Shown here: piece after piece, positions 52,367-62,460 of the stretch | How positions within the stretch are numbered: the stretch's first letter is position 1 | How the letters are laid out: each line of letters starts with the position of its first letter | Source: Anthopleura xanthogrammica | Taxonomy: Eukaryota > Cnidaria > Anthozoa > Actiniaria > Actiniidae | Assembly (NCBI GenBank): GCA_964019055.1 | Contig: OZ025212.1 | Coordinates: forward strand, 11,189,391 to 11,253,390 | Reading direction: 5' to 3' | Length of the DNA stretch: 64,000 bases | The notes under the pieces: model-generated | Told to the model about the DNA's origin: nothing | The model's database searches: none | Seen by the model: the letters and a program-made list of their open reading frames with translations, nothing else | Program-made: the position numbers and the translations under genes

Positions 52367-55300
52367 GTAACAGTGGTCTTGTTGTTTATAGTTTGTGCTT
52401 TCAATTCTAATGATATTTTGCTACTTTATTCGTTGTATTTTTACGTTTGTCTTAATGTATATTAATTGACCAAATTGACCATAAAAAAAGTACACATCGG
52501 GTTTCAAGGTTCAGTTTATGTTTATTTGTGGAATAGGAAACCTTTGAAGTGCTTCCTACACATTGTGTCTCGCGACGGTGTCAAATCATTTCCTTCTTGT
52601 GTTCAGACTTTACACAAACTAATTCCATTGCTTTCTATTCTATATATCATCCTTTATCAATAAGTGTTTTCCAAGATACAAACGGCTTAAAATCATAAAG
52701 TTTTCTAATCGTTCAGTATCGCAGACTAAACAAAAATTCTTCTGTGTCTCAGTTGATGATTTAATCAGTTTTAGTTCAAACTTGCACAAAGCCACTCAAA
52801 TATCATTTGGTTTTAGACAAAATAATCAAATGTCGAAAACTGTTACGAAAGTATTGAGAAGATGGAAATGATAAGTGAATTATACTCAGTAAATTTCTTA
52901 TTATCGTGGTTATCATACCGATATTCATAAATATTAGAACATCAAAACAACCACATTTATAGAGTCAAGGCATGCATGTCGCATCTCAACAATACACACA
53001 ATTTTATTTTAATTTTAATTTTAATTTTAATTTTAATTTTAATTTTAATTTTAATTCTAATTTTAATTCTAATTTTAATTCTAATTTTAATTTTAATTTT
53101 AATTTTAATTTTAATTTTAATTCTAATCTTAATTCTAATTTTAATTCTAATCTTAATTCTAATTTTAATTCTAATTTTAATTCTAATTTTAATTCTAATT
53201 TTAATTCTAATTTTAATTCTAATTTTAATTCTAATTTTAATTCTAATTTTAATTCTAATTTTAATTCTAATTTTAATTCTAATTTTAATTCTAATTTTAA
53301 TTCTAATTTTAATTCTAATTTTAATTCTAATTTTAATTCTAATTTTAATTCTAATTTTAATTCTAATTTTAATTCTAATTTTAATTCTAATTTTAATTCT
53401 AATTTTAATTCTAATTTTAATTCTAATTTTAATTCTAATTTTAATTCTAATTTTAATTCTAATTTTAATTCTAATTTTAATTCTAATTTTAATTCTAATT
53501 TTAATTCTAATTTTAATTCTAATTTTAATTCTAATTTTAATTCTAATTTTAATTCTAATTTTAATTCTAATTTTAATTCTAATTTTAATTCTAATTTTAA
53601 TTCTAATTTTAATTCTAATTTTAATTCTAATTTTAATTCTAATTTTAATTCTAATTTTAATTCTAATTTTAATTCTAATTTTAATTCTAATTTTAATTCT
53701 AATTTTAATTCTAATTTTAATTCTAATTTTAATTCTAATTTTAATTCTAATTTTAATTCTAATTTTAATTCTAATTTTAATTCTAATTTTAATTCTAATT
53801 TTAATTCTAATTTTAATTCTAATTTTAATTCTAATTTTAATTCTAATTTTAATTCTAATTTTAATTCTAATTTTAATTCTAATTTTAATTCTAATTTTAA
53901 TTCTAATTTTAATTCTAATTTTAATTCTAATTTTAATTCTAATTTTAATTCTAATTTTAATTCTAATTTTAATTCTAATTTTAATTCTAATTTTAATTCT
54001 AATTTTAATTCTAATTTTAATTCTAATTTTAATTCTAATTTTAATTCTAATTTTAATTCTAATTTTAATTCTAATTTTAATTCTAATTTTAACTCTAATT
54101 TTAATTCTAATTTTAATTCTAATTTTAATTCTAATTTTAATTCTAATTTTAATTCTAATTTTAATTCTAATTTTAATCCTAATTTTAATCCTAATTTTAA
54201 TCCTAATTTTAATCCTAATTTTAATTCTAATTTTAATTCTAATTTTAATTCTAATTTTAATTCTAATCTTAATTCTAATTTTAATTCTAATTTTAATTCT
54301 AATTTTAATTCTAATTTTAATTCTAATCTTAATTCTAATTTTAATTCTAATTTTAATTCTAATTTTAATTCTAATTTTAATTCTAATTTTAATTCTAATT
54401 TTAATTCTAATTTTAATTCTAATTTTAATTCTAATTTTAATTCTAATTTTAATTCTAATTTTAATTCTAATTTTAATTCTAATTTTAATTCTAATTTTAA
54501 TTCTAATTTTAATTCTAATTTTAATTCTAATTTTAATTCTAATTTTAATTCTAATTTTAATTCTAATTTTAATTCTAATTTTAATTCTAATTTTAATTCT
54601 AATTTTAATTCTAATTTTAATTCTAATTTTAATTCTAATTTTAATTCTAATTTTAATTCTAATTTTAATTCTAATTTTAATTCTAATTTTAATTCTAATT
54701 TTAATTCTAATTTTAATTCTAATTTTAATTCTAATTTTAATTCTAATTTTAATTCTAATTTTAATTCTAATTTTAATTCTAATTTTAATTCTAATTTTAA
54801 TTCTAATTTTAATTCTAATTTTAATTCTAATTTTAATTCTAATTTTAATCCTAATTTTAATCCTTATTCTAATTTTAATTTTAATTTTAATTTTTAATTT
54901 TAATTTTAAAGACTCACATCGCGACCCATTCAGTACTAGGACTAGAAAAGGAATAAAGCCGTTTGCGGCCCAATGGAGTTACAAGCAGAATATTCTAGAA
55001 CTAGACATGGACACAATAAATCACATTCTTTATCAAAAAAATGTAATGATGATATTGATTATTCGATTCCCATCGGTTCGATTCCCATCTGGGGCTCAGA
55101 AGTTTTTCTGAGTCCATTCAGTATGGTACGATCACTTATACATTTCATATTCCATCAACATACGCAAACCAACATTATCAAATATTAATTATTATTGTAA
55201 TATCATGAATACCTCGGGATCCATTGTTTCCATAGGGATGTTTAAGGTCTAACATCCCCCTGGATGAATAGTGATGAGGGATATTTAGTCTAAATATCTC

Positions 55301-58084
55301 ATGAATATAATCATGAGGGACACTTAGCCTATATGCCTCATATGACAATCACCGGGACCATGGCTGGGTAGCATTGACCCAATCGAAAATTTTGCGCAAT
55401 GACTCTGGACTACACACTATTGAACACCCCAGCACTTGTGGGATCCATTGAATAATCTTTGCGCATACGTTGACTAGCCGAGAATTTGTCTTACTATTTG
55501 TGACGTAATCAAGACGGTTTCAAAACACTTCATTAATACCGCTCTAGGCCAACCAAAGTGAATTAGAATAAAGCACCACGAATGAATGAATGGTTCAATT
55601 CGCCATTGTCGCATTTAACAAAGGCGAATTCCCTTAAGTATGCCGCATATCAACAGCTTTGTAATTTATGCATCGTACGAAAGCTAACATATTTCCTAAG
55701 AGCAGTTTTATTCCTTGGTAATCATAATATTACAAACTAATAGCATGAAATTTCGGGTGATTAGTGATTAAATGTCCCCTCAAGTCTCGGGAGGTTTAGT
55801 TAAAGTCCCTCCGCCTTCGGCGTCGGGACTTCAACAAAACCTCCCTCGGCTTTCGGGGACATTTAGTCACTAATCACCCTCAAGTCATGATATTACTTAT
55901 AATTATTATACTGAGCGCGACGCGCAAAAGTATGACCACATTTAATGTATTCGCATACTCCTATGCACGGGCTTTTTGCAGCCAAACGAGCTTTTACACG
56001 CCGTATTTGGTAAAACCAGCCAGCTTCGCATTAAAATGTGTCGGTTTAAAGTATAAAATCCCGTGCATAGAAGTATGCGAATACATTAAATGTGGTCATA
56101 CTTTTGCGCGCCGCGCTGTAATTATAAATTATTACTCGTTGACAAAACAGAGTATAATAATTACCTTATGGTGCACGTGATAATTGATAATTACTCTAAT
56201 TAGAAACATTCCAGAATAGCTTAGATTAGAGAGGACGCGCGAATCAGTTCTGAGATGACGCTCGCACATGGAAGCGGACGGTTGTGCCAAGATATTTGGT
56301 TCGCTAATCCACCCTACCAACCCTGGAGGAATTTCTTTTAGTTTATTGACAGCCTGTTATTCTATCTTGTCCAAGCGGTCAATAAACAAATTTTGCCCAA
56401 ACATCAGTAGTCTGTGGTTAATGGTAGGGAGTAATTATCACTTTTTGTTATCGATATGTGTTAACCAACAGAAAACCAGAATGTCCAATTGATCGCAAAC
56501 AACTCGACATACAAAAGGTGAGTTAGTGAATATTAGTATATACCAACGCACGTACGTAACGTACATAGATGGCGTGTTCTCATTGGTTTGCTATCTCGGG
56601 ATGTTCCACTTTTTTATTGATTCAAAATATTTCCCCGTTTCTGATTGGCCCACAGCCCCCGGTTAATTTTTCATAACAAGCATTGACTGACCTATTTGGA
56701 AAGAAACGTCATCCATCCAATATTTTTTTGATTATTGTACGATAGAAGTCATTCGTCCAACAAGTAAAAGATTATTGGACGATTGACGTCATCATAGCAG
56801 CCAAAGAAAGATGACTTCCCAGGGAAGGTACAGCGAGATGGGCGCGAATGCGGTGGACCCCAGCTCACCTTCAAGGTGAGCAAAATGGCATCCACCCCAC
56901 CCGCACCACACCTAGTGAATCCCGAATCCCGCGCAGTGTAATTAAGAAAGGTTATAGATAAGAAAAATGATCAATCAGTACATACATATGTAGATAGTAA
57001 GTTATAAAAGACACAATAGTCGATTGTCGATTGATTTACAAATATATACCAACATACAAAATGATACAATGTAAACTAAGCAATTCTGAGGAAAGTTTTG
57101 AGCAATTATTTGTTCGTCTTACCGTTGTCAATGAAGGCTTCAAGTAGTAAAAAAAATGCTGAGCTAAAGAAAACGTGTCTCCGTCAGCTCGCTTTGCAGA
57201 CCTTCTGTCTGCGACTTAATTACGTATGGTAAAACTCGGACTGGAGTTTGAAGGAAGTGGAAGTTGGACTTCAAAATGGTATTTTCGATAATTTTTTATT
57301 TAACTTTTTTTCCAAAATTGCTTTCACTGTACATTTATAGTGGCCAGTCTATCATTGTTTTCAGTTAAATTCGAAAAACGACGAAAAAAGAAAACGAGGG
57401 CCTCGAAAGTACAATACATCAAACATTAAAACCAAATTACAGTCAGCTTCTTTTATTATTTATCAATCCTTTTCCACAAAGGGTGGGTCAAGGGCACCCT
57501 AGGACCCCTCCCCCTCCCATTTTGTCCCTTTTCGGTCCAGGTAACCCAGTATACCCTGACCACAGGGTTTTGTTGTTAATTAGACACACTATATCAGTAT
57601 CCGGCGTTCTGTCTTTAAATGAAGATTTACGGACCCCACTTTAACGAAGAAACTAACAAACGTCGTTGACGTTTACATGTATCTATACCTTTTTAGTTAT
57701 TTAGTACTGTTGAGTGCACTATGACACGACAGTCTTACCTGAATCAGTAGAGATTAATCTGGAAACCTGCTGACAACTAGTCTTTCTATTCCAAGGACGT
57801 GTTTGATGACAAGGGAGCAAAACGAACTGTGAAGTCACTGCGTATCACGTGTCCCAGAAGATCTAGTGGCTGTCAATGGCAGGGAGAGTTATCAGATGCC
57901 AAGGTATCTGTTGGATACTTTGATAGGCTACACTACTACACGTACAGTAACACTTCATAATTATACCGTCGTTTTAGATTCAAGGTGACTTCTAATTAGT
58001 TTTTTCTTCTTCCAGGTGCATGACAAGAAGTGTTACTACATGGTTGTACCTTGTACCTTTCAACAATCTGGATGTAACGTTAAG
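52212..58084 (+). CDS. TRAF-like gene 5 (exons 1-4; MATH exon beyond window)
   Basis: Exons 52212-52366, 56472-56517, 57796-57903 and 58016-58084, in phase. It encodes the RING and both TRAF zinc fingers. Intron 1 contains the 1.9-kb dodecamer satellite and two MITEs. Exons 2-4 and their flanks match gene 1 rather than genes 2-4. No MATH exon lies in the remaining 5.9 kb, so exon 5 should be to the right, as in gene 1, whose intron 4 is nearly 12 kb. No stop or frameshift seen. One change, CDYM to CYYM, is beside a zinc ligand but not on it. Confidence 0.78.
52990..54908. repeat. 1.9-kb dodecamer satellite (AATTTTAATTCT)n
   Basis: About 150 copies of a 12-bp unit, with a simpler AATTTT hexamer at both edges and rare variants (AATCCT near 54170-54215, AATCTT). 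Two of three frames lack stops, giving apparent Asn-Phe-Asn-Ser and Ile-Leu proteins that are artefacts. It lies in intron 1 of gene 5. Confidence 0.97.
54909..55721. other. Intron 1 of gene 5, unassigned stretch
   Basis: No coding or known repeat recognised. Small dyads near 55240-55350 (GAGGGATATTTAG / CATGAGGGACACTTAG) resemble the 'ccctcat' MITE family. Confidence 0.4.
55722..55900. mobile_element. TIR MITE ('ccctcat' family, second copy)
   Basis: ATTTCGGGTGATTAGTGATT then AAATG is answered by CATTTAGTCACTAATCACCC then TCAAGTCATGATATTAC. The interior is rich in CTTCGG/CCGAAG-type words. Related to 11225-11420. Confidence 0.75.
55914..56118. mobile_element. Long-armed palindromic MITE
   Basis: Left arm GCGCAAAAGTATGACCACAT, TTAATGTATTCGCATACTCC, TATGCACGGG; right arm is its near-perfect inverse ending GGTCATACTTTTGCGCGC. 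Arms are about 55 bp with a loop of roughly 90 bp, able to form a strong hairpin. Confidence 0.85.
56472..56517 (+). CDS. TRAF gene 5 exon 2 (end of RING)
   Basis: 46 nt; KPECPIDRKQLDIQK, the QLDIQK type shared with gene 1. Confidence 0.82.
56518..57795. other. Intron 2 of gene 5
   Basis: 57160-57795 matches 312-1031 of gene 1 intron 2. 56530-57150 is not shared and contains repeated TTATTGGACGA.TGACGTCAT-like words near 56730-56790, but no gene. Confidence 0.5.
57796..57903 (+). CDS. TRAF gene 5 exon 3 (first TRAF zinc finger)
   Basis: 36 codons, DVFDDKGAKRTVKSL and CPRRSSGCQWQGELSDAK; followed by the 112-nt intron. Confidence 0.87.
58016..58084 (+). CDS. TRAF gene 5 exon 4 (second TRAF zinc finger)
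   Basis: 23 codons, VHDKKCYYMVVPCTFQQSGC then NVK; ligands kept. Phe of GCNF is Val, a change at a normally conserved core position. Confidence 0.85.
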
Positions 58085-58309
58085 GTATACGGACATGATA
58101 TATATAATAAGGATTGCTGTCTCATTATATTTAAGTCCCGTTCCCAATCCCCCCGCCTCTGCGACGCTGCACAAACAAGCTAGTCTGAACTTGTGAACCT
58201 GAAACGTGATACTATTCTTTTACTTTTACTTATGACGTTCTGCAAGGCTTGAATAACTACTTCACTTAATCCTCTTCGTTCCCTAGGGAACATAAGCCCT
58301 TAATCATCG

Positions 58310-58549
58310 TCCTCCACCTTACTCTGTTCTCTGCTGTTTTCATCCGACGCGATGTTTGCGCTCTTCAGTTCTGCCATGCGTGACCTTTTCCATGACTGTA
58401 CTGACCTCCCCACCTTTTCTCCTTCTTCCTTGTTGGTTCCATTCCAAAGGCCTTTTTGGTAGTTGCTCCTCTTTCCTTTGTGAGGTATGCCCCATCCATC
58501 TCCAAGCTCTCTCCTTCTCTACAACACCAATTGGTCTTTCCTTTCCCAA
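58310..58549 (-). pseudogene. LINE ORF2 C-terminal remnant (copy 2)
   Basis: Paralogue of 1638-1886: RAWRWMGHTSQRKEEQLPKR and WNQQGRRRKGGE on the minus strand. Confidence 0.6.
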
Positions 58550-58577
58550 ACTTCTTAAATGCTGATCGATGTGATGA

Positions 58578-59130
58578 ATCTATTCAACCTACGGACTCTG
58601 CCAGCAATATTGGCGTCATCTTTGATGATACACTAACTTTAGAGAAACAAGTGACTGCCACATGTATATCATGTTTTTATCAACTTAGAAATATTGCGTG
58701 CATACGGAGATTCCTTAATTATAATAATGTTAGGATATTAATCAGTGCTTTCATAATATCTAAGTTACATTTCTGCAATTCACTCTCGTATGGTTACCGA
58801 GATACCAGTTACAAACTCTTCAGTACGTTCTTAACTCTGCAGCAAGGTTGATTTCTGGTCTACGTAAAACTGATCACATATCATCTATCTTGATTAACTT
58901 ACATTGGTTACCTATCGAGCAGCGTATAGTTTTTAAGATAGTCTTGCTTAATGATAAGGCCATTAATGGATTAGCTCCTGCATATATTTCTGATCTTCTT
59001 GTTCATTATAAGCCATGTCGCTCTCTGCGTTCTTCTTCATTAATGCAGTTACAGGTACCTCGCTTTAAGTTAGATTGATATGGTTCGCGCGCTTTTTCTG
59101 TCTGCGCTTCTCTTCTGTGGAACTCGCTTC
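58578..59130 (+). pseudogene. L2/CR1-type LINE 3' remnant (copy 2, better preserved)
   Basis: SASNIGVIFDDTLTLEKQVT, FYQLRNIACIRRFLNYNN and LISAFIISKLHFCNSLSYGY, a frame change near 58848, then ISGLRKTDHISSILINLHWL and LLNDKAINGLAPAYISDLLV. Same insertion as 2190-2740 but without the G-tract MITE at its start. Confidence 0.75.
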
Positions 59131-59279
59131 CACTTAGGGATGGACCATTAGATAGTTGATGGGGGATTGCGTAAATTCCCAAAAAAAAATCGAGCAAGCC
59201 CTTAAACCTCAAAAAAAAATAACGCGCACGCTATTCTGTGCGAAAAAAAAAATCGATCAAGCACAGGTCAATTGAATAG

Positions 59280-59758
59280 CACGAACTTTATAAATATGTT
59301 GCAAATGCCCCTCAAATCACTGGAAATTGCACTGGTGAGGGTCTCCATTTTCAAAAATAAAACGGGGATTCATCGTTATTTGTGCTCTCTGGGCGCTTTT
59401 CAGCGTAAATTTTGTAAACACGAACTGGATCCTTTTCGATCGGAAGTTCCGGATGTGAGAACATTTTAGGCTTAACTTTGCGAGTGTCTCTAGGGTCAAA
59501 AACGCATCTTGTTTTTGTTTGTATTTCAACGGAGTATTGTAAATACTCCTTTCCATCTGCAGTTTGTTTGAGCGTGACATCTCCCCAGCATAAGTCTCTT
59601 TGTTCCTTGCCACCTCGCAAACCGAAGTGAATGGTCATTTGCAACCACAAAGTGTTTATGATAGCTTGAGGGGAGTGAATTCCCAGACATTTTGCAGCGT
59701 AGAGTCTTTCAATCTCCTCATCTGTTAGTAGATCCGCCGCCTTGGGTTTATTCCCCAA
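59280..59758 (-). pseudogene. Tyrosine-recombinase-like fragment 1 (DUF3504/KIAA1958-like)
   Basis: The minus-strand reading from 59758 has LLTDEEIERLYAAKCLG, IINTLWLQMTIHFGLRGGKE, RDLCWGDVTLKQTADGKEY and VYKIYAEKRPESTNNDE. The FGLRG..E.RDL.WGD segment carries the first catalytic Arg of this tyrosine-recombinase-derived family, known from Cryptons and from domesticated animal genes. The rest of the catalytic domain is missing and stops appear after SPFYF. The upstream edge is truncated at the ATT microsatellite. Confidence 0.65.
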
Positions 59759-59762
59759 ACCT

Positions 59763-59763
59763 A

Positions 59764-59822
<59 letters not shown>
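59763..59822. repeat. (ATT)n microsatellite
   Basis: About 20 copies of ATT at the break of the recombinase fragment. It is followed at 59850-59945 by a scrap of the LINE C-terminal sequence seen at 7305-7487. Confidence 0.9.
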
Positions 59823-59945
59823 CGGCTATCTTTCTCCCGGTATACTTCGTATAAGCACTTGTTCACAGCCACCTGTAGCTTCTTTTCTAAGCCTTTCGTC
59901 AGTCTCCACGTCTTGGCCCCATACAGCATAACTGACTACAAAATG

Positions 59946-60680
59946 AATGCAGAACGCATAATGCAACCTCTGTCACGCTATCACTAAGCCGGATTGTGTT
60001 CTATGCATAATTTAACCGACAAGCTTACATGAGATATTTCTATACTACATTATGTAGCTTAAATTTATCAAACCACAATCAACCTTTAAAAAGTGGCAAG
60101 ACAATGCTTTCATAGTTCTCAGGGCAAATTTAATGACAATCTATGAAGTCTGTGAGGAAAATAGGCAATCACAAACCCTTTGAGAATTGTTGTTTTCGCA
60201 TATATTAATTACAAATTCAAGTAATTGCTACGCAGTCACAATTAATTCCCCCTACAAATTCTTAACGGTTTTCAAAAGATCTATTCTTCCTTAAGTTTCA
60301 GCATAAATTTCATTCCAATCAAAAAGGTTGCCGATAGTAAAATGTTTTTTTTTGTTTTTGAGGTATTTATTTAGCATACGTAAACACAGGTCTCTGTCTA
60401 TCCTGTCTTGCGTTAGAATTTGCAAAAAGAATAGGTTTAAGAGCTAATCATATACATACAAAAATTTCTGCACTCTGATTGGCTGAGAGCACCTCAATTT
60501 ATTCTAAATTTGCTAAGGCAGTGCAAATTTTGAAATTTTTGAGTGCAAATTTTGAAATTTTGAGTGCAAAATTTGAAATTTTTCAGTGCAAAACGTGAAA
60601 TCGATTCTGATTGGTTGGTTCATAGCTGTTGAATGGTTTTCCGCCTAGCAACAGAAATTTTTGTATATATGATTAACAAA
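59946..60680. other. Unassigned stretch with short direct repeats
   Basis: No gene recognised. At 60515-60600 the phrase GAGTGCAAATTTTGAAATTT repeats about four times with decay. Confidence 0.4.
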
Positions 60681-60843
60681 TAATCGCATGATTTTTTCGT
60701 GCAATTTAGAATAAATTATGACTCGTAAATTTTTCAATGATTACAAATTGCACTCGCCTAACGGCTCGTGCAATTTTGTTAAACATTGAAAAATTTACTC
60801 GTCATAATTTATTCTAAATTGCACTCAAAATCATGCGATTACC
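60681..60843. mobile_element. Palindromic MITE (taatcgcatgatttt)
   Basis: TAATCGCATGATTTTTTCGT ... AATTTAGAATAAATTATGAC is answered by GTCATAATTTATTCTAAATT ... ATCATGCGATTA analogue; arms of about 70 bp around GCACTCGCCTAACGGCTCGTGC. Confidence 0.8.
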
Positions 60844-62110
60844 TATACAAAATGGAAAAGCTCATCATAGAGAACAAGATATGAATTTTGCTTAGCGAAA
60901 ATATGATCGTGAGTACTGTAAGGATCGATTTGGGCTTTTTTGGTAACGATAATCGATCAAAGATTATACCTCCTAGAATATTAGGATTTACGCTTGCTAT
61001 AAGAAACTTGATGTATGGGGGAATGTGTCACTATTCTTCGTATCAAAATCATCAAAAAGGAAAGGTAAGATTTTCTCTTCTGATTTAAATTTATAGTCAG
61101 ATAGGTCCGAGAGATGTAATACTTGATAGATTGATTTGGGCTTTAGGGAAAATTTGAGTATGTGAGATTATATTTATGGTTCTTTGTTTGCTTCAAGCCA
61201 TTTCTTTGTAAAAAGATATTGCAAATTTGATACTCTCACGGTGGAAACCGCTGCTTTACTGCAGGTTCAAATGGCCGATATTACTGGCCATGCACTCAAT
61301 ATGATTTTAACTCATTTCAATTTGCGGCCGCCATTAGGTTCTATTCCCGGACTCGGTATCTTATGTGAGTAGAGTTACTTGTTGGTTCTCTCCTGTAAAC
61401 TCGCAGATCGTGTTTAATAATATTATTATTTAATGTCCACCCGTATTCCACCCTAGTATGTCTGTTAATAAGTTTTTTTTGTGACCTAAATTGCAAATTG
61501 CGTAACGCGCGTAGTAACCTATTTGTAACAAAAAATATCACGGGATATTTTTACTCGCTCCAGGCTTCCTTCTGTGATATTTGTACTCGCTCCAGGCTTC
61601 CTCCTGCGATATTTATACTTTGGGCGTCGCTTATTGAAACGCCCGATTTCCGAGAGTTTTCAGTTTTGGTCACATCTTTAGCTTTGGACTTTAAGCTATA
61701 GCAAGATCTTTCTTTAACAGTAATTATCATCAATATACAAGACCAAATATTAACCTGCCCTCACTAAAACGTTCAGTCTATTTTATTTATTTATTTTATT
61801 TATTCAATAAATCTTTATTGAGGATACCTACATCACTCAAAAGTGATTTACAGAAGGTTGTTCCTATCAAATTACAAATAATAAAACTAATACAAAAATT
61901 AAATATATATATATACAAAGCTAAAATATATTACGAATCTAAGACTAATATATATTCTAAAACTCATGAATATTCAATGAGGTTAAGAGCCAATCGTGTC
62001 GCCCAAACTAAACACGTGACGTATATTTTATACCAGGATAAAGGTCCATCAAACTAAAAGTCGGGGGCGGTTTTGAAAATCTCAGGGGAGTGCGGGGCTG
62101 ATTAATAATT
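60844..62110. other. Unassigned stretch including the 7.5-8.3 kb dispersed repeat
   Basis: 61310-61830 repeats 7490-8290 with an internal deletion. The rest shows no gene. Confidence 0.5.
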
Positions 62111-62279
62111 CATATCCGTGCTGATACAATGCTTTTGTGCTTGATGAACCGTTGTAGTTATAAAACTGTTTAATAAACATGAGTGTTTTAACTGCAGTTA
62201 TAAACACTCATGTTTATTAAACAGTTTTATACCTACAACGGTTCTTCAAGCACAAATGCATTATATCAGCACGGATATG
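62111..62279. mobile_element. Long-armed palindromic MITE
   Basis: CATATCCGTGCTGATACAAT ... GAACCGTTGTAG.TATAAAAC and GTTTAATAAACATGAGTGTT are answered almost perfectly by their inverse, ending ATCAGCACGGATATG. Arms about 75 bp, little loop. Confidence 0.85.
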
Positions 62280-62460
62280 TATTGTTAATCAAACCTGGAC
62301 TCTTCCAAAACTTCTCCTCGACAGTCAAATGGACCTTCAGCTGAAAAATAAAGACAATGAATATTAAGTCAAACAACTTTTAATATAAATCAGTTTCGTA
62401 ACGTACATTACACAAAATAATGGAGCAATTATTAAAGACTGGCTTTCGCTTCGATCATTT

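Noticed and set aside
52972..55111. Two very long open frames (Asn-Phe-Asn-Ser repeats and Ile-Leu repeats)
   Set aside because: They are translations of the AATTTTAATTCT satellite, which lacks stops in two frames; no start context, domain or sequence outside the repeat supports a protein.
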